Source: Rickettsia endosymbiont of Ixodes persulcatus (GTDB lineage: Bacteria > Pseudomonadota > Alphaproteobacteria > Rickettsiales > Rickettsiaceae). From it: a DNA stretch of 11,225 nucleotides. The notes under the pieces were generated by a model. The model worked only from the letters and a program-made list of their open reading frames with translations, was not told the origin of the DNA and ran no database searches. The stretch covers positions 1 to 11,225 of the forward strand of contig JAPYLE010000120.1 in the NCBI GenBank assembly GCA_027293795.1, given 5' to 3'. The translations under genes and the position numbers were made by a program. How positions within the stretch are numbered: the first letter of the stretch is position 1; each line of letters opens with the position of its first letter. This document shows, in pieces, positions 1-6,760 of the stretch.

Positions 1-140
1 CGACTATAGTAAACAGTACGTAATTTCCTGACGTATTGAACTCATGGTGCTTGTGATGCTAACGCATCATGGCGCACATGGCAAGCTAAAGCTTTTCCAT
101 CTGGAAGATGGAGGTTTTAACCACCAAAGGGACTATAAAT
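1..140. other. Structured non-coding stretch, possible mobile-element edge or small RNA
   Basis: No frame stays open through this stretch on either strand. It is less A+T-rich than the 160 bp that follow and is full of inverted repeats. Bases 44-80 form a long imperfect hairpin around a TAAC loop (GATGC/GCATC). Bases 97-111 form CCATCT-GGA-AGATGG. Bases 110-125 form a stem around GGTTTTAACC. The word GACTATA occurs near both ends (about 2-8 and 131-137). Closely spaced hairpins are known at the ends of IS200/IS605-family elements, and structured RNAs look alike at this level. I recognise neither with certainty, and the left part may lie outside the window. Confidence 0.35.
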
Positions 141-241
141 AGTACTATATTATCGTTCATTAATTTCTCTTGTTTTAAAGTTTTAAAATTACTAATAATT
201 TTTATTCTGTAGTTAAATCAGTTTCTTTTTCAAGAATTTTA

Positions 242-270
242 TTCCAATTTTTGGTATTTTAGTATATAAC
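242..270 (+). promoter_or_regulatory. Candidate sigma-70 promoter of typA
   Basis: A TATAAC box (265-270, five of six matches to the -10 consensus) lies 17 bp downstream of TTCCAA (242-247, three of six matches to -35). Transcription would start near 277, giving a leader of about 30 nt before the GTG start of typA. The surrounding DNA (141-307) is very A+T-rich, so chance matches are likely. I see nothing else in that stretch. Confidence 0.35.
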
Positions 271-307
271 ACGAAAAACTATTGTAAACTTGTGAGAATT
301 TTTAAAG

Positions 308-2137
308 GTGACATCTATTCGTAATATAGCAATTATTGCCCACGTTGATCATGGGAAAACTACGCTTGTCGATAACATGCTTAAACAAAGCGGTACTTTT
401 AGGGCTAATCAGGCGGTTGCCGAACGTGCTATGGACTCTAACGATCTTGAGCGTGAACGCGGTATTACCATACTTGCCAAATGCACCGCTCTTATGTGGA
501 ACGATATACGTATTAATATCGTTGATACACCTGGGCATGCTGATTTTGGCGGTGAAGTAGAGCGTATACTTAGTATGGTTGACGGTGTTGTGTTACTCGT
601 TGATGCTTCAGAAGGACCAATGCCGCAAACAAAATTTGTATTATCTAAAGCTTTAAATCTCGGCTTAAAGCCTATCGTTGTTATTAATAAAATTGATAGA
701 GACGATCAAAGAATTAAAGAAGTTATCGATGAAGTATTTGAGCTATTTGTAGCACTTGAAGTAAATAACGACCAGCTTGATTTTCCTATAGTTTATGCAT
801 CAGGTAGAGCAGGAAGAGCTTCTTTAACATTTGATGATAAAATTAATCCTTTAGATAATTTAGCAGATGATTTATCGCCACTTTTTGATCTCATAGTAAC
901 ACATGTACCTACGCCCGTAGCTGACGATAAAGCACCGTTTTCTATGCTTGTTACTACTAGAGAATACAATTCTTTCTTTGGTAGGGTTTTAACGGGACGT
1001 GTACAAAGCGGAACTGTTAAAATCAACCAAAACGTTAAAGTATTAAATCGTGAGAATAAGTTACTTGAAAACGGACGAATTACTAAAATATTAGCATTCA
1101 GAGGTTTAGAGAGAATCGCTATAGATGAGGCTAAAGCCGGTGATATTATTGCTGTAGCGGGCGTTGAAAACGCCAACGTTGCCGATACTATCTGCTCTCC
1201 CGAAGTAACGCAGGCCATACCGTCTCTACCGATCGATCCCCCGACTCTATCCATGACCTTTAGCGTTAACGATTCACCGCTTGCAGGAAGTGAGGGAACA
1301 AAAGTTACATTAAGTCTAATAGGTAATAGATTAATGCGTGAGCTTGAGAGTAATGTTGCACTAAAAGTTACCGAAGCTCCCGAGAAAAATGCTTTTCAAG
1401 TTGCAGGACGTGGTGAGTTACAATTAGGTATATTAATCGAAACTATGCGTCGTGAAGGGTTTGAGCTATCTATCAGTAGACCTGAAGTATTATTTCAAAC
1501 CGATGAGAACGGCAATAAGCAAGAACCGATGGAAGAAATTCAGGTTGACATTGATGACGATTATGTCGGGATGGTCGTAAAATCTTTAGCACTTAGAAAA
1601 GCTGAAATGACTGATATGAGAACGTCAGGCGGAGGCAAAAGCCGTGTTACGTTCATCGGACCGTCTAGAGGGTTAATCGGTTACCATAGTCAGTTTTTAA
1701 CTGAAACTCGAGGCACAGGCATCATGAACCGTATTTTCCACGGATATGCCGATTATAAAGGAAATATCGAGGGGAGACGTAACGGTGTTCTTATATCAAA
1801 CGGTGACGGGGCGGCAGTCACATATGCTCTATGGAATCTAGAAGAAAGGGGGAAAATGTTTATAAATCCTAGTGATAAAGTATATAGAGGTATGATTATC
1901 GGCGAACATAATCGTGATAATGATTTAGAGGTAAACCCGCTAAAAGCGAAGCAACTAAGCAACGTTAGAGCAGCAGGTAAAGACGAAGCCATAAGGCTAA
2001 CTCCGCCGATGCTTTTAACTTTAGAGCAGGCAATTAGCTATATACAAGATGATGAAAGAGTGGAGGTAACCCCAAAATCTATTCGCCTACGTAAAGCTCT
2101 ACTTGACCCCAACGACCGTAAAAGAGCTGCGAAGTAA
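308..2137 (+). CDS. typA: Ribosome-associated translational GTPase TypA/BipA
   Basis: TypA/BipA is an EF-G-like GTPase that binds the 70S ribosome and supports 50S assembly and stress adaptation. The 609 residues match the usual length of about 605-615. All GTPase motifs are visible: P-loop AHVDHGKTT (11-19), switch I RERGITI (49-55), DTPGH (73-77), NKID (127-130) and the SGRAG region near 165. Beta-barrel and EF-G III/V-like domains follow, with VAGRGELQLGILIETMRREGF-type sequence near 380-400, then the TypA-specific C-terminal domain (GPSRGLIGYHSQF, FHGYADYKG). The start is GTG: it gives the family's normal N-terminus MTSIRNIAIIAHVDHGK, and no ATG fits. There is no clear Shine-Dalgarno sequence. 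It is the only complete + strand gene here and converges on pdhB. Confidence 0.97.
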   Translation: MTSIRNIAIIAHVDHGKTTLVDNMLKQSGTFRANQAVAERAMDSNDLERERGITILAKCTALMWNDIRINIVDTPGHADFGGEVERILSMVDGVVLLVDASEGPMPQTKFVLSKALNLGLKPIVVINKIDRDDQRIKEVIDEVFELFVALEVNNDQLDFPIVYASGRAGRASLTFDDKINPLDNLADDLSPLFDLIVTHVPTPVADDKAPFSMLVTTREYNSFFGRVLTGRVQSGTVKINQNVKVLNRENKLLENGRITKILAFRGLERIAIDEAKAGDIIAVAGVENANVADTICSPEVTQAIPSLPIDPPTLSMTFSVNDSPLAGSEGTKVTLSLIGNRLMRELESNVALKVTEAPEKNAFQVAGRGELQLGILIETMRREGFELSISRPEVLFQTDENGNKQEPMEEIQVDIDDDYVGMVVKSLALRKAEMTDMRTSGGGKSRVTFIGPSRGLIGYHSQFLTETRGTGIMNRIFHGYADYKGNIEGRRNGVLISNGDGAAVTYALWNLEERGKMFINPSDKVYRGMIIGEHNRDNDLEVNPLKAKQLSNVRAAGKDEAIRLTPPMLLTLEQAISYIQDDERVEVTPKSIRLRKALLDPNDRKRAAK

Positions 2138-2148
2138 AAGGTCGCTCC

Positions 2149-2352
2149 TAGCTAAAAGCAGCCTTGTTGCAGCGATCCCGATGTTATTCCCGGCGTTATA
2201 CAGGAATCCAGTAAAACCTATAAAAAACTTGTTTTTTTAGGTTTATTTTGTCAATTAATATGCAATTCACTAGTACTAAGGTTATTTTTTTCTGGATTCC
2301 CGCATACGCCGGGAATAACATTATAGCCATGCAATAACAACGCTTTTAGCTA
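2149..2352. repeat. Nested inverted repeat between convergent typA and pdhB
   Basis: Three layers of symmetry share one centre. The outermost is TAGCTAAAAGC (2149-2159) with GCTTTTAGCTA (2342-2352). The middle layer is a 31-bp arm at 2181-2211 and its near-complement at 2292-2321 (ATGTTATTCCCGGCG with CGCCGGGAATAACAT). The innermost is a hairpin at 2214-2244 with a stem of about 14 bp and one bulge. The middle arms resemble the units at 3389-3504 and 4505-4618. The inner hairpin has a T7 run in its 3' arm and lies between two converging genes, so the element probably ends transcription from both sides. The family relation to known Rickettsia palindromic elements is an inference. Confidence 0.75.
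2214..2244 (+). terminator. Possible bidirectional terminator hairpin after typA and pdhB
   Basis: AAACCTA (2214-2220) pairs with the complementary TAGGTTT (2238-2244), and the A6/T7 tracts extend the stem around a two-base loop. ATTTTG follows. The stem is mostly A-T pairs, so its strength is uncertain, but it sits 77 bp after the typA stop and 135 bp beyond the pdhB stop. The larger 2181/2292 arms could also do this job. Confidence 0.4.
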
Positions 2353-2378
2353 AGAATGACATAAATACAACGTAAACC

Positions 2379-3359
2379 CTAAACACTATAATAACAAACT
2401 TTCTTAACGGCTTCTATTACATCACTCTCGCTAGGCAGAGCTAATTTTTCTAAATTAACGGCATAAGGAAGAGGGACATCTTTGCCGCTGACAATCTCTA
2501 TCGGAGCATCTAAATAATCAAATGCTTCTTTCATAACTATAGAGGCTATACTTGCTCCAACACCTGCAAAAAACCACCCTTCTTCTACTACAACCAAACG
2601 GTTAGTTTTTTTCACTGATTCTATTATTGTCTCAGTATCAAGAGGCTTAATAGTACGCAGATCAATAACCTCACAATCAATATTATCATCCTGTAAAACA
2701 TTTGCAGCATCTAGGGCAAGTTTTACTTGAATCGAGAAAGTGACTATAGTGACGCTATTACCCTCTCTTAAAGTTTTTGCTTTACCGAAAGGAATAGGCT
2801 CAATTGTTTCCGGTACGTCAAAATTATGACCGTATAAAATCTCGTTTTCCAAAAAAATAACCGGATTATCATCTCTAATAGCCGTAATCATAAGTCCTTT
2901 ATGATCTTCTGCACTATAAGGAGCTACTACTTTTAATCCTGGAATATGGGAATAACAAGCTGTATAATTTTGGCTGTGCTGTGCTGCTACTCTACTTGCT
3001 GCCCCGTTTGGTCCTCTAAATACTATCGGACATTTTACCTGCCCGCCTGACATATAATGAGTTTTTGCAGCTGAATTAACTATATGATCCATAGCTTGCA
3101 TAGCAAAGTTAAAGGTCATAAACTCCACGATCGGACGAAGTCCTGCAAAAGCTGCTCCAACTGCAAGCCCTGCAAAACCATACTCCGTTATTGGCGTGTC
3201 AACTACTCTTTTAGGACCAAATTGCTCAAGCAATCCTTGAGTTACCTTATAAGCTCCTTGATATTCTGCAACTTCCTCACCCATGACAAAAACTTTGTCG
3301 TCTCGTATCATCTCTTCTTGCATCGCATTACGCAATGCTTCACGTACCGTTATTTGCAT
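2379..3359 (-). CDS. pdhB: Pyruvate dehydrogenase E1 component, beta subunit
   Basis: This is the beta half of the alpha2-beta2 thiamine-diphosphate-dependent E1 enzyme, which decarboxylates pyruvate and passes the acetyl group to lipoyl-E2. At 326 residues it is the normal length for a bare E1-beta without a fused lipoyl domain. Visible family features are GEEVAEYQGAYKVTQGL (28-43, with the conserved active-site Glu), DTPITEYGFAGLAVGAA (54-70), the AAQHSQ motif (125-130, with the conserved His) and the C-terminal transketolase domain VIDLRTIKPLD (231-241) and VVVEEGW (256-262). The ATG start gives the usual MQITVREALR terminus. It follows pdhA in the same direction after a 127-bp gap filled with repeats. 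Genes for E2 and E3 are not in this window. Confidence 0.97.
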   Translation of the reverse strand: MQITVREALRNAMQEEMIRDDKVFVMGEEVAEYQGAYKVTQGLLEQFGPKRVVDTPITEYGFAGLAVGAAFAGLRPIVEFMTFNFAMQAMDHIVNSAAKTHYMSGGQVKCPIVFRGPNGAASRVAAQHSQNYTACYSHIPGLKVVAPYSAEDHKGLMITAIRDDNPVIFLENEILYGHNFDVPETIEPIPFGKAKTLREGNSVTIVTFSIQVKLALDAANVLQDDNIDCEVIDLRTIKPLDTETIIESVKKTNRLVVVEEGWFFAGVGASIASIVMKEAFDYLDAPIEIVSGKDVPLPYAVNLEKLALPSESDVIEAVKKVCYYSV

Positions 3360-3388
3360 TTTTCTTTTTATTTAAATTAAATGTTCGA

Positions 3389-3416
3389 TGTCATTCCCGC
3401 GAAAGCGGGAATCCAG
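3389..3416. repeat. Short palindromic repeat unit with GAAA loop
   Basis: The unit runs from TGTCATTCCCGC to GCGGGAATCCAG. ATTCCCGC and GCGGGAAT (3393-3412) form an 8-bp stem closed by a GAAA tetraloop, a GNRA type that stabilises RNA hairpins. It lies in the 5' leader of pdhB on the - strand, and its ends match those of the paired elements at 3427-3504 and 4540-4618, so it is a solo unit of that family. In mRNA it could slow decay or partly end transcription between pdhA and pdhB. Confidence 0.75.
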
Positions 3417-3426
3417 TAATCTCGAA

Positions 3427-3504
3427 TGTCATCCCGCGACTTGTGAGCTAGATCCAGTCTTTTTTTATTTTTTCTGGATACTGTGGTCAAGCTACGGTAT
3501 GACA
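3427..3504. repeat. Paired palindromic element A, overlapping the pdhA 3' end
   Basis: Two 31-bp arms (3427-3457 and 3474-3504) face each other across a T-rich spacer (3458-3473). The outer ends TGTCAT and ATGACA, and the inner ends ATCCAG and CTGGAT, are complementary, while the arm interiors have diverged. Size and layout match element B at 4540-4618 (78 and 79 bp). The right arm contains the pdhA stop codon (3487-3489) and its last codons, so this end of pdhA is repeat-derived. Confidence 0.75.
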
Positions 3505-4476
3505 AATATTCGTATATAGCTCCCCTTCATCAGGCAGCGGCGAATTTTCTGAAAACTCTAATGCTTCTTTTACAATTTCTTTTACCGACTGCTCTATTTC
3601 TTTTAAATCCGCTTCGGTTGCATATTTATTGTCGCGTATCGTTTTTCTTATTATTACTAATGGATCACGCTCTTTATATTGCTCAACTTCTTCTTTGCTG
3701 CGATATTTTGCCGGATCGGACATTGAATGCCCACGATAACGATAAGTCTTTACTTCTAATATCAGCGGCTGACTAGTCTCTCTAACATATTCTGCTGCTT
3801 GTTTAGTACCATCATACATTTCTTCAAAATCCATACCGTCTAGCTGAAATCCTTTAATCCCAAACGATTCCCCTTTCTTATATAAATCACACATAAAGGT
3901 TGAGCGGGCAACGGCAGTTCCCATTGAATATTCATTATTTTCGATAATATAAACTACCGATAAACCCCATAAAGCAGCCATATTAAAGGCTTCATATACC
4001 TGGCCTTGATTAACGGCACCGTCACCTAAAAAAGTAAAACAAATATTATTCGTACCATTATATTTTTCAGCAAAAGCAAGCCCTGTACCTATCGGCACTT
4101 GAGCCCCCACTATACCGTGTCCACCGTAAAATTTGTTCGGTACGTCAAATAAATGCATAGAGCCACCCTTGCCTTTTGAGCAGCCTGTAGCTCGCCCCAT
4201 AAGCTCGGCAAGAACATACTTAGGCTCAGTTCCCGCTAAAATAATATGAGCATGGTCACGATAGCTAGTAATAGTGCTATCACCTTTTTGTTTAACCATA
4301 TCTACTGCAGAAATTACTGCTTCCTGACCTATATATAAATGACAAAAACCGCCTATTTCTCCCATTCCGTATAACTGACTGCATTTTTCTTCAAAACGCC
4401 GCAGTAGGAGCATATCTTTAAAGCTTTTTATATATTCTTCCTTTATCGGCTTATATTTTCCTAACTTAATATCCAC
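3487..4476 (-). CDS. pdhA: Pyruvate dehydrogenase E1 component, alpha subunit
   Basis: This is the alpha subunit of E1, which binds thiamine diphosphate and Mg2+. The 329 residues resemble mitochondrial-type E1-alpha. Visible features are GFCHLYIGQEA (43-53), SYRDHAH (71-77), GRATGCSKGKGGSMHLF (94-110), the thiamine-binding motif from GDG (151-153) to ENN (179-181), and RGHSMSDPAKYR (248-259), the loop that is phosphorylated in mitochondrial homologues. The start is GTG (4474-4476), supported by an AAGGAG Shine-Dalgarno sequence (4483-4488) at 6 nt spacing, the best one in the window. The final residues NICHTVA are encoded inside the palindromic element at 3427-3504 and look unlike a family C-terminus, so the native end was probably replaced. 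The catalytic parts are untouched. Confidence 0.96.
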   Translation of the reverse strand: MDIKLGKYKPIKEEYIKSFKDMLLLRRFEEKCSQLYGMGEIGGFCHLYIGQEAVISAVDMVKQKGDSTITSYRDHAHIILAGTEPKYVLAELMGRATGCSKGKGGSMHLFDVPNKFYGGHGIVGAQVPIGTGLAFAEKYNGTNNICFTFLGDGAVNQGQVYEAFNMAALWGLSVVYIIENNEYSMGTAVARSTFMCDLYKKGESFGIKGFQLDGMDFEEMYDGTKQAAEYVRETSQPLILEVKTYRYRGHSMSDPAKYRSKEEVEQYKERDPLVIIRKTIRDNKYATEADLKEIEQSVKEIVKEALEFSENSPLPDEGELYTNICHTVA

Positions 4477-4482
4477 TAATTA

Positions 4483-4488
4483 CTCCTT
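4483..4488 (-). promoter_or_regulatory. Ribosome binding site of pdhA
   Basis: AAGGAG on the - strand lies 6 nt before a GTG codon. It decides in favour of this GTG as the start and gives the expected N-terminus MDIKLGKYKP. Most other genes here lack such a clear site. Confidence 0.8.
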
Positions 4489-4504
4489 AATGTTTTTAGT
4501 CTTA

Positions 4505-4530
4505 TGTCATTCCCACGTAGGCGGGAATCT
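4505..4530. repeat. Degenerate single palindromic repeat unit
   Basis: The stretch TGTCATTCCCACG-TAG-GCGGGAATCT has the same outer form as the unit at 3389-3416 but a poorer stem, because ACG has replaced the expected GCC/GCG. It lies just upstream of the pdhA ribosome binding site on the - strand and 9 bp from element B. It is read as a solo unit that is losing its symmetry. Confidence 0.6.
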
Positions 4531-4539
4531 AGAAACAGA

Positions 4540-4618
4540 TGTCATCCCGTGAATTGATCACGGGATCCAGTCTTTTTAAATTTCTTATTGGATCCCGCTA
4601 CAAGCTCGCGGGATGACA
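4540..4618. repeat. Paired palindromic element B, containing the xthA stop
   Basis: Two 31-bp arms (4540-4570 and 4588-4618) are inverted around an A+T-rich spacer (4571-4587). Each arm can also fold alone: ATCCCGTGA/TCACGGGAT closes around a 5-nt loop, and ATCCCGC/GCGGGAT around a 9-nt loop. The arms are clear relatives of those in element A (3427-3504). On the - strand xthA reads through the whole right arm and stops in the spacer (4585-4587). The element also fills most of the gap between xthA and pdhA and may act as an intergenic terminator or mRNA stabiliser. Confidence 0.8.
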
Positions 4619-5406
4619 CCATCAAAATTAAAATTCACAAAATACGGTACATGATCTGAAGGCGGCAGCCAATCACGTGCTTCTGATAGTAAATTTATAG
4701 AAAATAATGCATCTTTTAAATTATTACTTACCCAAATATGATCAAGTCTTCTGCCTCTGTTAGACTTTTTCCAATCTATATTTCTGTAACTCCACCAAGT
4801 ATAGAATTTTTTGTCAAGCGATACGAAATGCCTGCTACTGTCGATAAAACCTAACGAGTTTTGTAACTCTACCAATAATGAGCGTTCAATATCAGTATGG
4901 CTGATAACATTTCGCAATTGCCTACTAGACCATACATCATGCTCATGCGGAGCGATATTTAGATCACCGACAATGATAATTTTATCATTTTTAGTACGGT
5001 TAACGGTTAACCATTCCTGCATTAGCCTTACATATTCCAGCTTATGCTTAAATTTTAAGTTTATCTCTATATCAGGTATATCACCGCCGGCAGGAACATA
5101 AAAATTATGTATTTCTATATCACTAACAGTAGCTGCTATATGCCTTTTATCACCATTATATAATTCTAAAGAAAAAACATTATTCAAAGGAAATTTAGAA
5201 ATAATAGCAACACCGTTATATGATTTTTGTCCTGAATATATTACATGTTCATAGCCTATATTTTTAATAACTTCAAGAGGAAATAATGAATCAGCCACCT
5301 TTGTTTCTTGAAGCAATATAATATCCGGCTTATGTTCATGCGCTAATTTTCTTAATAAATCGATCCGTAGACGCAATGAATTAATATTCCAAGTAACTAT
5401 CTGCAT
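4585..5406 (-). CDS. xthA: Exodeoxyribonuclease III / AP endonuclease
   Basis: This Mg2+-dependent enzyme of base-excision repair cuts DNA at abasic sites and trims 3' ends. At 273 residues it has the usual length of the ExoIII family. Active-site positions are visible: N7 (WNINSLR), E34 (LLQETK), Y103 (NFYVPAGG), D148 and N150 (VGDLNIAPHEHDV), D222-H223 (GRRLDHIW) and D251-H252 (SDHVPYFV). The family fold should finish near residue 262. The last 11 residues, GVIPRACSGIQ, are read from the palindromic element at 4540-4618 and are an acquired tail. The ATG follows directly on the TAA of the upstream beta-lactamase-fold gene (TAAATG) with no Shine-Dalgarno sequence, so translation may once have been coupled to that gene. 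Confidence 0.95.
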   Translation of the reverse strand: MQIVTWNINSLRLRIDLLRKLAHEHKPDIILLQETKVADSLFPLEVIKNIGYEHVIYSGQKSYNGVAIISKFPLNNVFSLELYNGDKRHIAATVSDIEIHNFYVPAGGDIPDIEINLKFKHKLEYVRLMQEWLTVNRTKNDKIIIVGDLNIAPHEHDVWSSRQLRNVISHTDIERSLLVELQNSLGFIDSSRHFVSLDKKFYTWWSYRNIDWKKSNRGRRLDHIWVSNNLKDALFSINLLSEARDWLPPSDHVPYFVNFNFDGVIPRACSGIQ

Positions 5407-6586
5407 TTAATTTTTTATAGCTGCCCCTATTATTGCATCTCTGAAATAAATTATTCCAAGCTGATTTAAAGGATTTTTCATGTCAATTTTATCTTTTCCT
5501 TCTTCAGGAATTTTAATCATAGTATTACTAAGTATAGCAAAGTAAAGATTATTAGGCAAAACATATCCTGCTTCACTTTGTATTCCGAGGGCCTTTCCCA
5601 TATAATGAATCATTAAATGCTTAGAATCAAGATCGGTAAGGAAAATACCGTAACCCATATAAGATTTACGCCCTTCTATATCTTTTGCTAAAAAATATTT
5701 AGTAGTCATAAGTTTATACAACTTCTTAGAAAGAATTTTCCCCTCATTTAATGCCCTGTACCATTTAACTAGATCGTTTGGTGTCGATTATCCCCCCATC
5801 TGCACAAGGAACTGCTAAAAAATCAGCTATTACAGGAGTAAATATAGGTTTATTACTATTATTGGGCGTTAAAAAATATCTTACCGGATAATTAGAACTA
5901 ATAACGTTTTTTTGGATTCTAGCGGCTTCACTATATGAAGCAAAACTAGTAGATTTCATATTAAGAGGTTTAAAAAATTCATCATAAAAAAAGTTACTTA
6001 AATCTTTTTTAGCTACTTTTTCGATAATCATACCAAGTATAACAAAATTAGTATTACTATATTTAAATTTTTTTCCTATAGATATTTCTAAAGGCTTAGA
6101 AGAAACAAATTGTAATATTTGCTTATGAAGCTCTTTCTTAGACATATTTAAATCAAGTTTAACAAAACTAAAATATTCGGCAATGCCGCTACTATGCGTT
6201 AATAAATTATGGATAGATATTTTATATGCCCAATCCGGCACTTTTCCGCCCCACATTTCCGGATCAAGATATTTATAGATTTTATCGTTAATATTTAATA
6301 ATTCCTGTTCTTGTAATTTTAAGATTCCTGCCGCTGTAAAAGGCTTTGTAGCAGAAGCAATAGGCATCATTTCATTTGCTTTTAATTGCTCACCGTTTAA
6401 AGCAAAGATTCCTTTAGCACTGGTTAATAAAGGTTTATGATCATCGGCAAACATAAACACGGCATTTAAAAATCTATTACTTATATATTCTTTTTCTGCC
6501 TCATTGATTCTTTGCTGTATATCTGCAAAACAATTAATACAATTATTAATTAAAAAAAGCAGTAATAAAAGATATCCACGAGTCAT
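5407..6586 (-). pseudogene. Frameshifted serine beta-lactamase-fold hydrolase (AmpC/DD-peptidase-like)
   Basis: The upstream part (6586 to 5765) encodes a signal-peptide-like start MTRGYLLLLLFLINN, the nucleophile motif SATK (S78-K81 counted from this ATG), HSSG (131-134) and the second motif YSN (176-178), all typical of class C beta-lactamase/penicillin-binding families. It runs to ADGGII, then goes out of frame and stops (TAA 5765-5767). The family continuation STPNDLVKWYRALNEGKIL is present at once in another frame and runs on to the stop at 5407. A 2-bp loss in the ATAATCGACACC stretch near 5785 (original perhaps ATAATATCG) explains this exactly. The ATG at 6584-6586 fits a signal peptide better than the TTG 18 bp earlier. 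The product would be exported and act on peptidoglycan or a beta-lactam-like ester. Substrate is unknown. Confidence 0.85.
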
Positions 6587-6613
6587 AACTTCAACACTCC
6601 ACAAACTTATCAG

Positions 6614-6760
6614 TAGACGTCTTACATAATGCAGCTAATAAGGAGGAATTTGAAGGAGACACGGAACGCAGAACCGCAGCGTACAAAAAAGTACGTGAGG
6701 ATTCGGGTACCGGATCATTGTCCAAATTACCCTTTAGAAGCAAGTTATGTAAGACATCTA
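6614..6760. repeat. Rickettsia palindromic element (RPE-like), 147 bp
   Basis: The ends are 16-bp inverted repeats with one mismatch: TAGACGTCTTACATAA (6614-6629) and TTATGTAAGACATCTA (6745-6760). The inside is richer in G+C than the flanks and stays open on the + strand in the frame reading LHNAANKEEFEGDTERRT, then AAYKKVREDSGTGSLSKL. Such acidic and basic, low-hydrophobic peptides are what RPEs add when they insert into Rickettsia genes. Here the element sits between rluC and the beta-lactamase-fold pseudogene, and its left-reading end supplies the rluC stop. I do not assign an RPE subfamily. Confidence 0.85.

Noticed and set aside
185..260. Short - strand frame ending KNWNKILEKETDLTTE before a TAA near 212
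   Set aside because: It looks protein-like and could be the end of a decayed gene, but only about 18 codons are open before an upstream stop and there is no start. This is too little to call.
793..1254. Open frame of 153 codons antisense to typA
   Set aside because: It is opposite to the well conserved TypA coding sequence and reads as low-complexity Ser/Leu-rich protein. It is a shadow.
3084..3380. Open frame of 98 codons on the + strand over the start of pdhB
   Set aside because: It lies antisense to pdhB, whose protein is fully conserved, and its product is rich in Ser, Cys and His with no recognisable feature. It is a shadow of pdhB.
2181..4618. Repeats considered as a CRISPR array
   Set aside because: The units are inverted and irregularly spaced, lie in different intergenic regions, have no unique spacers of uniform size, and no cas genes are near.
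6587..6604. TTG start for the beta-lactamase-fold gene, adding MWSVEV
   Set aside because: The ATG at 6584-6586 directly precedes a typical signal peptide, and GGAG lies about 10 nt upstream. The extra six residues would disturb the signal sequence.
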